From JAAUTS01 sp038250235 (lineage in GTDB: Bacteria; Verrucomicrobiota; Verrucomicrobiia; Methylacidiphilales; JAAUTS01), in contig JBBSCO010000004.1 of the NCBI GenBank assembly GCA_038250235.1, positions 23,649-87,648 of the forward strand: a DNA stretch of 64,000 nucleotides, read 5' to 3'. Position 1 is the stretch's first letter, and every line of letters begins with the position of its first letter. Shown one piece after another: positions 25,357 to 34,339 of this stretch. Under the pieces are notes generated by a model, which searched no databases, was not told the DNA's origin, and saw only the letters and a list, made by a program, of their open reading frames with translations. The translations under genes and the position numbers were made by a program.

Positions 25357-26349
25357 ATGATGGATCTGATCACATTGGCATCTGCCGCCTTGGGGCTGTC
25401 AGCCCTGGCTGGACTCAATCTTTATCTGACCGTCTTTGCGGTAGGACTTTCGATAAGATTGGGCTGGCTGCAGTTGGTTCCTGAAATGGCCGGGCTGGAA
25501 ATTCTGTCGCATCCGGTTGTCCTTATTCTGGCGGGGACGTTGGTGCTGGTGGAATTCATCGCGGACAAGATCCCTTGGGTGGATTCGCTTTGGGACGCGG
25601 TGCATACCCTGATCCGGCCTTTGGGGGCGGTTTTTCTTTCTCTCGGGGTGGTCGGTATGACGGATCCTCTTCTGGCGGTTATGGCGGGGTTATTGGGAGG
25701 GGGGCTGGCCTTGACCACGCATTTAAGCAAAACCAGCGCGCGCCTGCTGGTCAATACATCACCGGAACCCGTTTCCAACACGGTCGTGAGCATTCTGGAG
25801 GACCTGGTGGTTTTGGGTGGTGTTGGGTTGATCCTTTGGGATCCGTGGCTGGCCCTGGTCGTGGTGCTTTTTTTTCTGGCATTGTTCATCTGGCTGGCCC
25901 CCAAGCTGCTGCGGCATCTCTACCTGACATGTCGCTTTCTCTTACTAAAAATCCAGAGCATGGCCGGGCCGGATGACCGGATCGAACAGTTGCCCAAAAG
26001 CTGTCCGGCCTGGGCCCGCCTGATCATGGAAGAATCACAAGTCCACGGTGAGGAAGTTGGTTGGATTGTCCCGGTCGTCCTGAACCGGGTTCCAGGATTG
26101 CCGTCACCCCGGAAGGGATACTTGTTCCGCTATGCACCACAGGGTCGCCTGGGGGTGATTCTGAAAGGCCGGAAACCCGCCTGGATTTCTCTGGAAGGAA
26201 TCAAAGCCCATCTCGAGATGAAACTGCTTTATGACGAACTGACCTTTTTCAGGGTCGGGGACAAAAAAATTATTTCCCTGCGTCTCCCTAAGAGCCACCG
26301 GGCCTATCTGGATGCGGTTCTCCCGGATCTGAATATCAAAGCAGAATAA
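25357..26349 (+). CDS. DUF4126 family membrane protein
   Basis: A 330-residue protein. The first 200 residues match the DUF4126 pattern: LSALAGLNLYLTVFAVGLSI, LVEFIADKIPWVDSLWDAVHTLIRP, then glycine-rich helices, with five or six membrane spans. Residues 215-330 form a soluble domain absent from most family members (VGWIVPVVLNRVPG, GVILKGRKPAW). The function is not known. It converges on the membrane protein gene at 26369 with 19 bases between stops. Confidence 0.8.
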   Translation: MMDLITLASAALGLSALAGLNLYLTVFAVGLSIRLGWLQLVPEMAGLEILSHPVVLILAGTLVLVEFIADKIPWVDSLWDAVHTLIRPLGAVFLSLGVVGMTDPLLAVMAGLLGGGLALTTHLSKTSARLLVNTSPEPVSNTVVSILEDLVVLGGVGLILWDPWLALVVVLFFLALFIWLAPKLLRHLYLTCRFLLLKIQSMAGPDDRIEQLPKSCPAWARLIMEESQVHGEEVGWIVPVVLNRVPGLPSPRKGYLFRYAPQGRLGVILKGRKPAWISLEGIKAHLEMKLLYDELTFFRVGDKKIISLRLPKSHRAYLDAVLPDLNIKAE

Positions 26350-26368
26350 AGGCTTTCACCATCAGGTT

Positions 26369-27388
26369 CTAATACGTCGACTTTTCGACAAATTCCACCT
26401 TGGTTCCGGTTTTGAGATACCAAATTTTAGGGTTGTCAGGGTCGTAACTGAGGTGACGGATATTCAACAGGAAGTCCCCGGCCAGGAGGTTGTTGCCATT
26501 TACTTCGAAGGGAATGCGTGTCCCGTTCATGAGCAGATCGAAGCGTGTGGGATTGAGATAGTCACGCAGGCTATTATCCTTGGTGCTGCGCCATTGGCTC
26601 AGAGCAGCAACTAAAACAAGAAACAAAGGCAGAGCAAGAACCACGAAAGTGACGCTGTGGAAAACAAGAAAGTCAGCCGTCTCTTTTGGAAGTGTGCCCA
26701 GCTGTGCCCAAGTATTCAGATCCTTGACCCATGTCTGCTCGTTGAAACGAAACCAGAGATAGGGAATGAAATGGGCCAGGAAAGGAACGGGAACAAGATT
26801 CAATGCAAAAACAACCACTCCGACCTGAGGACGTTGCATGTAGAGATAAAAGGTCGCGGCCAGCCAGAAGAAACGGATCATAAACCATGATGCGTGCAAG
26901 TCTCCCTGGCCAGCCTGGATCAGGACGTCGATCGGACTGTAGGAGAAGCCTTTTTCGTTGTCTGTCTGGCTTTCCGAAAGATTTTTTTTCCAGGCATCAA
27001 GAGAAAACTCCATGGCCATGGAGGCACTGCCTGCACCGGCCCCCATTCCCTGCAAGACATTGTCGTAAATGTTTACCACTTGTCCGCCCACACGGACCGG
27101 ATCGCCTGAATTCAGGGCCCCGACGATTGTCTTCTGACTACTTCCGCTTTCCTGTTCCCGGGCCGCAGATTTGTTATCGAGGGAATCTTGGTGTTTTTCC
27201 TGCAGTTTTTGATGTGCCCGGAGGATCTCCGTGTCAGGAATCCACAGAACATACTGACAAAGGTTGAGGGCCACCAGAAGGATCAGAAATTTCGGGTTAC
27301 GCAACAGAATCGTGAAGGAAAAAATAAGCAACAGAACGGCATCTGCGATCAGATTCAGTTCCAGAAATGACTTGATTTCGAACTCCAT
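26369..27388 (-). CDS. Integral membrane protein, unknown function
   Basis: The ATG at 27388 has GGCGGGG just upstream, and a TTG-started longer form (27427) is less likely. It is 339 residues long. Hydrophobic segments lie near residues 13-55, 165-215 and 240-270. A polar region between the first two groups reads SQKTIVGALNSGDPVRVGGQ. The C-terminus after residue 275 is soluble. It diverges from the glycine-zipper gene across 124 bases. No family is recognised. Confidence 0.7.
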   Translation of the reverse strand: MEFEIKSFLELNLIADAVLLLIFSFTILLRNPKFLILLVALNLCQYVLWIPDTEILRAHQKLQEKHQDSLDNKSAAREQESGSSQKTIVGALNSGDPVRVGGQVVNIYDNVLQGMGAGAGSASMAMEFSLDAWKKNLSESQTDNEKGFSYSPIDVLIQAGQGDLHASWFMIRFFWLAATFYLYMQRPQVGVVVFALNLVPVPFLAHFIPYLWFRFNEQTWVKDLNTWAQLGTLPKETADFLVFHSVTFVVLALPLFLVLVAALSQWRSTKDNSLRDYLNPTRFDLLMNGTRIPFEVNGNNLLAGDFLLNIRHLSYDPDNPKIWYLKTGTKVEFVEKSTY

Positions 27389-27512
27389 GAAAACCCCGCC
27401 GTAAAATGCCTTGTTAAGGTTGTCCAAGCAACAGAATTCCGATCTTCAAGAGTGGTTACCCTGGACTTTTTCTGTTTTTACAAAATCAAGGCCATACGGT
27501 AAACTGGAAAAC

Positions 27513-28820
27513 ATGACTTCCTCTCCCAACCCCGCACCAGCCCCGTCACTTCCCCCGGCGTCGAAAAAAAACAACAAGTCCAGATGGATCATTGCCGCCG
27601 TGATCCTTTTTCTGGTTTTGATTGTAGGACTGGTGTCACTTGCTGTTGTCGGGGTGGCCGGCGTTGCGGGTTACAGCTACTACACCAATCAAAAAACAGA
27701 GGGCACCCCGGAATTGTTAACCCCTCAGAAACGACAGGCTGACTATCTGCTTTGGAGCCAATCGAGGCAAAAACTGGCTGATTGGAACGCAGGAGGCATT
27801 AATGCCGGCGCTTTTAAAAAAACACCCGGGCTGTGGGAACGCTGGTTTACCCTGCCCCCGGATTCCGTTGCGAGGAAAGTGTTCCAGGCCCGGCTTCCTG
27901 TCGGCTATAGGCTGAAAGACTTCACGCTGGGTGACTACGAAAAAAATGAAGAAGGCTACCATCTCACTTACCATGTTACGCTCATTGCCCAGGAAGATCA
28001 GTTTTTGGCTCCAGTCCAAAGGTATCCTGCGGCGGCGAAGTCCAAAACATTCCTCCGTTACAGTCCTTACCTGATTCTTACTTCCGATCTTCCCGCCGGT
28101 CTGACCTATTCCACTTCCTCAGCCCGTAAAGTGTATGTGGCAGGACAGGCCGTTCCTCTGACCTGGGAAGTGCCTTTGGTGGCCAAGGTGGACGGAGCCT
28201 GGCGGGTGCTGGATGCGCATCCCCTGCCACTACAGCGGAATCCGGAGTTTGAGTATCGGGCATTTACGGAAAACGGTGGAATTGGAGCCTTGCTATTGCG
28301 CAGCGGCACGGAACTCAGCGATGCCGCACAGCAGGCGGTGCTTCTGGCATCGGATCTGGATGCCCGGATTGTCTCCATTGAAGCCGAAAGTTCCACCTAC
28401 CGGCAGAGTCTGCTGGCTGGTCTTCCCGGTCGTGGTATTGACCGTGGAGGGGCTGGAGGAAGCGGGACACCGACCAAGGCGGGTATCGGCACCGTGGCAG
28501 GTGCGGGAACAGGTGCCCTGATCGGCGGATTGGCCGGGGGCGGGGATGGTGCCGCCATTGGTGCGGGAGCGGGAGCCGCAGCCGGTTTGTTGGGTGGATT
28601 TATTGTGGGCCGCAGCGATGAAAAACGTGCGGTGAAACGGCAGAACTCTGCGCGCGACAGTGCCCAGCGCCAGGCGGAATCAAGGGCGGTAAATCACAAA
28701 GCTGGTTTGTACAAGGCTCTGGAGAATGAATTGAAACAGAAAGCTGCTCAGCATGATGCCGCCCTGCTGCGTGGCGGCTTTGGCGAACCGCCATACCGTG
28801 TGCCTTCTGCGCTGGATTAG
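27513..28820 (+). CDS. Single-pass membrane protein with glycine-zipper region
   Basis: The ATG at 27513 gives 435 residues. A short Pro-rich cytosolic tail and basic stretch (SKKNNKSR) precede one membrane helix (about residues 25-52). The exterior part has no known fold. A glycine/alanine-rich stretch near residue 335 (GTVAGAGTGALIGGLAGGGD and GAAIGAGAGAAAGLLGGF) fits the glycine-zipper type that inserts or packs in membranes. A basic, helical C-terminus follows. It is 15 bases before the next gene on the same strand. Confidence 0.7.
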   Translation: MTSSPNPAPAPSLPPASKKNNKSRWIIAAVILFLVLIVGLVSLAVVGVAGVAGYSYYTNQKTEGTPELLTPQKRQADYLLWSQSRQKLADWNAGGINAGAFKKTPGLWERWFTLPPDSVARKVFQARLPVGYRLKDFTLGDYEKNEEGYHLTYHVTLIAQEDQFLAPVQRYPAAAKSKTFLRYSPYLILTSDLPAGLTYSTSSARKVYVAGQAVPLTWEVPLVAKVDGAWRVLDAHPLPLQRNPEFEYRAFTENGGIGALLLRSGTELSDAAQQAVLLASDLDARIVSIEAESSTYRQSLLAGLPGRGIDRGGAGGSGTPTKAGIGTVAGAGTGALIGGLAGGGDGAAIGAGAGAAAGLLGGFIVGRSDEKRAVKRQNSARDSAQRQAESRAVNHKAGLYKALENELKQKAAQHDAALLRGGFGEPPYRVPSALD

Positions 28821-28835
28821 GATGGAATTCCAAGC

Positions 28836-29402
28836 TTGAATCCTGAAGTCAAAGAGTCAATTGTCAGGCTGGTCAAGCCCTTGCTAGTGGCCTTCCTTCT
28901 GATTGCGGCGGGAGGCTGGATGTTTTCCTTCGATGTGCCGGCGGGGGAGGATGTCAGCAACCGGGAACGCATGAAAGCCCTGGGGTTTGCTTTCGGAGGT
29001 TTTGTGTTGATCGCTGCGGGCTCCGGCATCCTGCTTTTTCCTTTGTCACGTTTGGTGAGTTCGTATTTTGAGTCACTGTTTTGGCCCGCCGATCTGGGAG
29101 TGGCCCCGGCCCTGCACAAGCTCCCGGAATGGTATCTGAAGGAGGGGCGTTATGCGGATGCTTTGGCGGAATATGAAAAAATGATCCGGAACCATCCCCG
29201 CATGGTGGAGGCCTATCAAGGCCTGTTGTATGTGCTTTATGCCTGTATGGGGGATGTTGCTTCAGCAGAGAAACGTTTCCGCCAAGCGCGAAGAAAAATT
29301 TCTCCCCGACAAAGGGGGGAATTCCAGTTCTATTACAGGGAGCTTCTGGAAAACCGGGCTGCCGCTCCGAATCACAGCCAGAAGAATCCCTGGGAACACT
29401 AA
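28836..29402 (+). CDS. Membrane protein with TPR-like C-terminus
   Basis: A 188-residue protein beginning at TTG (28836); the nearby ATG is out of frame with an immediate stop. Two hydrophobic segments (about residues 13-31 and 48-70) are followed by a helical part resembling tetratricopeptide repeats (EWYLKEGRYADALAEYEKMI, MVEAYQGLLYVLYACMGDVA). It follows the glycine-zipper gene by 15 bases and probably shares its transcript. It likely docks proteins at the membrane. Confidence 0.65.
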   Translation: MNPEVKESIVRLVKPLLVAFLLIAAGGWMFSFDVPAGEDVSNRERMKALGFAFGGFVLIAAGSGILLFPLSRLVSSYFESLFWPADLGVAPALHKLPEWYLKEGRYADALAEYEKMIRNHPRMVEAYQGLLYVLYACMGDVASAEKRFRQARRKISPRQRGEFQFYYRELLENRAAAPNHSQKNPWEH

Positions 29403-29447
29403 AAAGCGGGGTTGCCCGTGCCTCCATCCCCGCTAAGGTCGCCTGTC

Positions 29448-30110
29448 ATGCCAAATGAAATTTTCAAAACCAAGCTGGTGGTTTTCGACTGTGACAGCAC
29501 CCTGAGCGCTTTGGAAGGCGTTGATGAATTGGCGGCGCTGCGCGGCCCGGAAATTTTCAAAGCCTGTGAGCAGATGACGCTGGATGCCATGGAGGGCCGT
29601 ATCTTGATCGAGTCCGTCTTTGGGAACCGTTTGGAGAAAATCCGGCCCCATCGGGATGAGGTGGCCCTTATCGCCCAACATTACATAGACACCATGGAGC
29701 CAACCATTCAGGAGAGCTTGGCCCAGCTCAGAAACAACGGTTGGGAACCTGCTATTTTGAGCGGAGGCTTTACCCAGGCGATTGAACCCCTGGCCAGTCT
29801 GTTGGGAATTTCAAGGGTGGAGGCTGTGCCTCTGCTGTTCCATTCAGACGGAAGTTATACCGGATATGGTGAACAGGCCCCTACCACACGAAATGGAGGG
29901 AAGCCGGAGGTTTTACAGAGATGGCGAAAGGAGGAATCTTTCAAGACCATCGTGATGGTGGGAGATGGTTTCAGCGATCTGGAGACCAAAGGGACCGCAG
30001 ATCTGTTTGTCGGCTTTGGCCGCTACGTCCGGCGGCCCAAAGTCGAGCAGGAAGCCGATGCTTTTATTTTATCTATGGCGGAGTTGCCGGAGCTTCTGAA
30101 GAGGTTTTAA
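29448..30110 (+). CDS. HAD-superfamily phosphatase, SerB-like
   Basis: The ATG at 29448 gives 220 residues. Motif I is VVFDCDSTLS (two Asp plus T), motif II is ILSGGFTQ and motif III is GDGFSDLE, with a helical cap between I and II. This is the phosphoserine-phosphatase type of HAD enzyme, so it may make serine, the substrate of GlyA. Related enzymes act on other phosphates, so the assignment stops at SerB-like. The gene overlaps the oppositely oriented MscS gene by 38 bases at their 3' ends. Confidence 0.8.
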   Translation: MPNEIFKTKLVVFDCDSTLSALEGVDELAALRGPEIFKACEQMTLDAMEGRILIESVFGNRLEKIRPHRDEVALIAQHYIDTMEPTIQESLAQLRNNGWEPAILSGGFTQAIEPLASLLGISRVEAVPLLFHSDGSYTGYGEQAPTTRNGGKPEVLQRWRKEESFKTIVMVGDGFSDLETKGTADLFVGFGRYVRRPKVEQEADAFILSMAELPELLKRF

Positions 30111-32343
30111 TTCTTGGCAAGATCCGGAATTCCAGAGGCCTGCTGCTGTCCAGATGAATATCCCGTTGAGGGAATGGGATGGAGATCTTGGCTTTTTCCA
30201 ACGCTTCAGAAATCCGATGACGGGCTTCGCTGGTGGCGTCCACCCGCTCCTCAGAAGAGGTTGAAAAAAGAATTTTAAACAACAAGGCGTTATCGCCGAA
30301 GTCAGCAAATAAAACAGCCGGTGCAGGTTCGGCCAGAACGCCATCGATCGACTGGATGGTTTTTAGGAGAATATCGGAGACCTCCCGGGTGGGGCTTCCA
30401 TAGCCGACGCCGATTTCAATGGAAGTTCGTATGATGGAATCCGAAAGTGTCCAGTTCACGATCACATTTTCCAGAAGATAGCTGTTGGGAACGATACGTT
30501 GGGTGTTATCCAGTGCTTTCACCCGTGTGCTGCGGGCTCCGATGTGTTCAACTTTTACCACGTCTCCCTCAATCTGGATGGTGTCCCCCTCGTTGATCGG
30601 GCGTTCGAATAAAAGGATCAGGCCGCTGATAAAATTTTTGATTATGTCCTGGCTGCCGAAGCCAACACCCAAGGCCAGTGCTCCGCTGATGATGGTAAGT
30701 GAGGTCAGGGAAAAATTAAAATACTCAAAAATACCCATGCAAAAGGCGACAATAATTGTGTAATAAACAAGCTTTTGATAGGCAGAAGCAGCTCCCGAGG
30801 CGATACCGTAATGGAGGAGTATTTTCCGGCCGAGCAGATTGCTGACAGTCCAGGCTACGGTGAGTCCGATGCTCAACCAGAACAAAACCCAGAAAAGGGT
30901 GGAGATCCGGAAAGCACGGTCTTCCAAAAGGAAAAGTTCTTTATACCAAAAGGCTTTCAGGAAATTCCAAGAGTTTTCCTGCAATGCCCGCCAGGAAAAC
31001 TTGCTGCTTCCCGCGTCTAGTTCATCCAAGAGACGGCCTGAAAGTTGAATGATAGCCTTGGTGCTCCAAATCTCTTCCTGAAAACTCGAGATTAGATCTG
31101 CTTGATGGCGGATGGAGGTTTCGGTCCATATCAAAACGTCTTTGTCTGTGCTTTCCCGCGCCCTGGATCTTAGTGCCTCGAGTTTTTTCCGGGCGCTTTC
31201 CATACTGGTTGTCAGGTAATCAAACTGAGGCTCCAATCTTTCGCGTGCTTCTTCCATGGCTTTGATCCAGCCTTTTTTGTCCGCTGGTTTAGCCCTATCT
31301 TTATAGAGTTCGTAGCGGTCATGCATGATTTTGCGGGTGAGAACAATTTGTTCCTGCCAGGTTTCGTTCAGGCTGTTTCTACGTTGGGCTGCCATGAGTC
31401 CAGTTTGTGCTGCTTCCATGCGGGCCTTCTCTGCCGGTGTTGCGAGAGGAGAATCTGTGGTATTTTTTTCGAGATCCTTTTGCGCTAAACCCAGCTTTTT
31501 CTGCGCTTCTTTCAGCGATTCCTTGATGGCCAGTTCCTGAGTATCATATTGGCGTTTGGTTTCACGCCAGGCGGAGTCATCCAGTTTGAGATTTTCCTGA
31601 ATAAAGCGTATCTGAGGTCTCAGCAGTTGTTTCCTCAGATCAAGAATTTCTTTTTTTAGTTTGGTGTTAGCACTGTTGATCTGGCTGCGGACCAGTTGGG
31701 CCAAGTTTACGCGGCTTTGTAGCTTGGCAGCGCTGGTTGAGACGGTCAGTTCCTCCGCAAGATCCTTGGCCAACCTTCTGGATTCCTCGCTTTTCTTATA
31801 AGCATCCAAATCCCGTGCCAGTAGGTCATCAGATTGAACCGAGGCGTCGAGAGCCAGACGTGTTTCCTCTTCGAGATTTTCTTGTACTTCATAGAGGACG
31901 TCCAGTTTTCCCAAGTCGTAGGGCTTGGTGAATTTTTCATTGATTTGCGCTTCCAGAGGTAACTGGGAAACTTTTGACAAGGCATTTTTTTCTTTTTCAA
32001 GAGACTCTGCCACTGTCAGCGCCTCCTCCTGCCTGGCCAGAGCGGCATCCAGATCAATGAGGAGCCGTATCTGTTCTTTGTAAAGTTCGGGTTCTTTCTG
32101 AAGGGTTTTCAGGACATTTTGAAGGAGGGTGCGGTGTTCTTTGACTTCTTTCAGTTCGGGCAGTTTATCATCGGATCCGGCTGTGCTAGCAGTAGATGCC
32201 GTCTGTTCTTTCTTTGTCGTTTCGGCTGCCGGAAAAAGGGGATTTTGGGCCTTTGAAAAGCCAGTAGTGAGAAAGAAAAGCAGAAGGGTCAAGGCCGGAG
32301 CCCCCAGAAAGGGGAACGACCGCAGAACGGGGATTAGTATCAT
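30073..32343 (-). CDS. Large MscS-family mechanosensitive channel
   Basis: The ATG at 32343 gives 756 residues with a signal peptide (residues 1-30, ending TTGFSKA). Earlier codons lie in the terminator of the upstream gene. Residues 40-420 are coiled-coil and helical, probably periplasmic. Membrane helices lie near 470-490, 515-540 and 555-600, followed by the MscS pore and beta domain (ALALGVGFGSQDIIKNFISG, then LLFERPINEGDTIQIEG). It opens under membrane tension to release solutes on hypo-osmotic shock. This is the KefA/YbdG-like long form. Its 3' end overlaps the SerB-like gene. Confidence 0.9.
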   Translation of the reverse strand: MILIPVLRSFPFLGAPALTLLLFFLTTGFSKAQNPLFPAAETTKKEQTASTASTAGSDDKLPELKEVKEHRTLLQNVLKTLQKEPELYKEQIRLLIDLDAALARQEEALTVAESLEKEKNALSKVSQLPLEAQINEKFTKPYDLGKLDVLYEVQENLEEETRLALDASVQSDDLLARDLDAYKKSEESRRLAKDLAEELTVSTSAAKLQSRVNLAQLVRSQINSANTKLKKEILDLRKQLLRPQIRFIQENLKLDDSAWRETKRQYDTQELAIKESLKEAQKKLGLAQKDLEKNTTDSPLATPAEKARMEAAQTGLMAAQRRNSLNETWQEQIVLTRKIMHDRYELYKDRAKPADKKGWIKAMEEARERLEPQFDYLTTSMESARKKLEALRSRARESTDKDVLIWTETSIRHQADLISSFQEEIWSTKAIIQLSGRLLDELDAGSSKFSWRALQENSWNFLKAFWYKELFLLEDRAFRISTLFWVLFWLSIGLTVAWTVSNLLGRKILLHYGIASGAASAYQKLVYYTIIVAFCMGIFEYFNFSLTSLTIISGALALGVGFGSQDIIKNFISGLILLFERPINEGDTIQIEGDVVKVEHIGARSTRVKALDNTQRIVPNSYLLENVIVNWTLSDSIIRTSIEIGVGYGSPTREVSDILLKTIQSIDGVLAEPAPAVLFADFGDNALLFKILFSTSSEERVDATSEARHRISEALEKAKISIPFPQRDIHLDSSRPLEFRILPRIKTSSEAPATPP

Positions 32344-32396
32344 TGGGTTGGAGGTTACAGATCCCGGGCGGTAATGCCAAGGGTTGCCTGTGAAAC

Positions 32397-32425
32397 AAAA
32401 AAAAGGCGGATGGGTTACATCCGCC
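32397..32425 (-). terminator. Intrinsic terminator of the polysaccharide operon
   Basis: On the minus strand GGCGGATG-TAACC-CATCCGCC forms a perfect eight-pair stem with a five-base loop, followed by eight Ts (complement of 32397-32404). It lies 28 bases after the stop of the last glycosyltransferase gene. This marks the end of the polysaccharide cluster and separates it from the MscS gene. Confidence 0.92.
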
Positions 32426-32453
32426 CCGGGCATGGGTTCCGTCAGTGAGAAAA

Positions 32454-33221
32454 TCAGGCCCTGAGCCAGGCAATCAGGAGTTTGAAGGAAAGAAGCGATT
32501 CTGCCAGAACGCGTTGTCCGGTGTAAATCCAACCGGCTTTCCCACCGAAAAAACAACCTTTGTGGAAGAGGGTAAAAAACAAAACGGCTGGTGGGGCGGG
32601 AAGAATGAATTTGCGGAGTTTGTCCTGGATGCGTAGTTCTGACCATGGGGTGTGAAAAAGCTTTTCTACTTCCATATCAGCATATTTTTCCTGGGAAGAC
32701 CACCAGCGTGAGAAGGGTTTTCGGTCATCGTGCCAGACAGGTTCCTGAAATGCTTTTACGTGACCTTGTACAATGAACGTTTGGGTGTGACCATCTTTGA
32801 CTACATGTGTGGATGCCGGACGAAATAAAGTGATGCGCGGCGGCAGCAGGGAGTTTTTTAGAGGATGTCCATGGATACAGTATCGAAAAGGAATCTTAAA
32901 TCCGTGTACAGTTTCGGGAACCTCCAGCAGTCTCAATTCATTGATGAAAGCCGGTGTTAGAAAGTAGTCGGCATCCAGGGCAAGCATCCAGGGCGTGGGC
33001 ACAAGGGTGATGGCATAATTCCATTGGTGGGCGAATGATTGAAATGGGTGCGTATGCCATTGTACGCGTGGATTGGAGCGGCAAATCCATTCGGTGTCAT
33101 CGGTGCTGCCACTGTCCAAAACTATGATACTCTCCGCCCAATGCAGGGATTCCAAGGTGCGGGTGATGTTCGCTTCCTCATTGAAAGTAAGGATGACCGG
33201 GGTGATTTCAGCGGGGGTCAT
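32454..33221 (-). CDS. Glycosyltransferase family 2, WaaE/KdtX-like
   Basis: The ATG at 33221 gives 255 residues. The N-terminus is a GT-A fold: PVILTFNEEANITRTLESLH, VLDSGSTDDTEWIC, and an LDADYFL metal-binding motif near residue 88. The C-terminal half (VWHDDRKPFSRWWSSQEKYADM) is like the LPS-core WaaE group. It likely adds one sugar in the cytosol or at the inner membrane. It is the last gene of the cluster and is directly followed by a strong terminator. Its start overlaps the previous gene by 14 bases. Confidence 0.88.
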   Translation of the reverse strand: MTPAEITPVILTFNEEANITRTLESLHWAESIIVLDSGSTDDTEWICRSNPRVQWHTHPFQSFAHQWNYAITLVPTPWMLALDADYFLTPAFINELRLLEVPETVHGFKIPFRYCIHGHPLKNSLLPPRITLFRPASTHVVKDGHTQTFIVQGHVKAFQEPVWHDDRKPFSRWWSSQEKYADMEVEKLFHTPWSELRIQDKLRKFILPAPPAVLFFTLFHKGCFFGGKAGWIYTGQRVLAESLLSFKLLIAWLRA

Positions 33222-34338
33222 TGAGCAGGCTTTCGAAGTGGCTGAGGAATTTTCCGGAAATGAAGGAGGGATGGAATTTTTTAACAGTCTCCAGAGCGTT
33301 TGTCCGCATGGTCTGCAGAAGTTTAGGGTCTTCCAGCAGGTTGTGAATGCAGGTGGCGAGTTCGGCGGCAGGCTCGTGTTCACTGTGGTGATTGAAGGAC
33401 CAGCCATTGTGACCTGAGCGCAGCCAGTCACTGAAAACCGGATTACTGCTGACGATGGGTACACAGCCGCAGGCCATTGCTTCGATTGGTGCGATAGGCA
33501 TGGCTTCTCCCTTGTCTGCCAGAGTGGGATAGCAAAAAATTGAATGTTGCCGGTAAATCTTGGCTAGATCGCATGCACCGAAAACGGGTGGTTGGAAAAG
33601 CACCGGAAAACTGAAAGCAAGGGATTTGAGCCGCTTGAGATACGAAGAACCACCACCACCTTCGCTTGTGTTGGAGGGTCCGACGATAGTCAGAGTGGCC
33701 TCGGGAAAATGTGGATGAATTTTGGAAAAAGCCTTGATCAGAACATCGACACCTTTTTCCGGATGAATTCTTCCAATGTATAGGATGCTTTTGGGTTTGT
33801 GAGGGACTGTGTTGTCCGGGAAAAAACTGCAGGCATCATAAGGGTTGGCAATGCAAGCGAGTTTTTGCGTCAGACTGGGTGTTTGTTTTTCAATGGCCCT
33901 GGCCAGGGCCAGAGTCGGTGTGACGAGAAGCCCGGCTCTACCATAAAGTAGCATTTGATACTTGGGGAAGCGGTTGACGGAGACCACGATGGCGCCGGAG
34001 CGGGTGGCGAGTAGGGGCGCGAGAAAGGGCAGCCAAAAATCATTGGTGATAAAGATGTCACCATCCGGGAGGCGGCGGCAGAGGCTCCATGCGTAAAAAA
34101 AATCCCGGATCAGGTTGAAAAGGGTTCGCGAGCTTTGATTGAAGCCTCCATGCCGCAGGATTTGGACGTTTCCGTGCATTTCTTTGGCAGGTTGAGCTCT
34201 GGTTCTCCGTGCAAGGATGGTTACCTCGTGGCCTTCACTGGCAAATAAAGGAGACAAAGCCGCCCAGACGCGGATCATCCCGCCGCCGCGGGTAGCGGGA
34301 TAGGGGAAGCAGGGGCCGGTTGCGATGGTGATACGCAT
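33208..34338 (-). CDS. Glycosyltransferase family 4
   Basis: The ATG at 34338 (MRITIATGPCF) gives 376 residues; it starts one base after the previous stop (TGACATG). The GT-B fold shows ILYIGRIHPEKGVDVLIKAF and the nucleotide-sugar EX7E region (GEAMPIAPIEAMACGCVP). A glycine-rich loop SEGGGGSS (near residue 230) is unusual. It probably transfers one sugar to a lipid-linked glycan. The donor is not known. Confidence 0.88.
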   Translation of the reverse strand: MRITIATGPCFPYPATRGGGMIRVWAALSPLFASEGHEVTILARRTRAQPAKEMHGNVQILRHGGFNQSSRTLFNLIRDFFYAWSLCRRLPDGDIFITNDFWLPFLAPLLATRSGAIVVSVNRFPKYQMLLYGRAGLLVTPTLALARAIEKQTPSLTQKLACIANPYDACSFFPDNTVPHKPKSILYIGRIHPEKGVDVLIKAFSKIHPHFPEATLTIVGPSNTSEGGGGSSYLKRLKSLAFSFPVLFQPPVFGACDLAKIYRQHSIFCYPTLADKGEAMPIAPIEAMACGCVPIVSSNPVFSDWLRSGHNGWSFNHHSEHEPAAELATCIHNLLEDPKLLQTMRTNALETVKKFHPSFISGKFLSHFESLLNDPR

Positions 34339-34339
34339 G

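Noticed and set aside
32344..32646. 101-codon N-terminal extension of the MscS gene
   Set aside because: It crosses the terminator at 32397-32425 and the end of another gene; a signal peptide begins at 32343.
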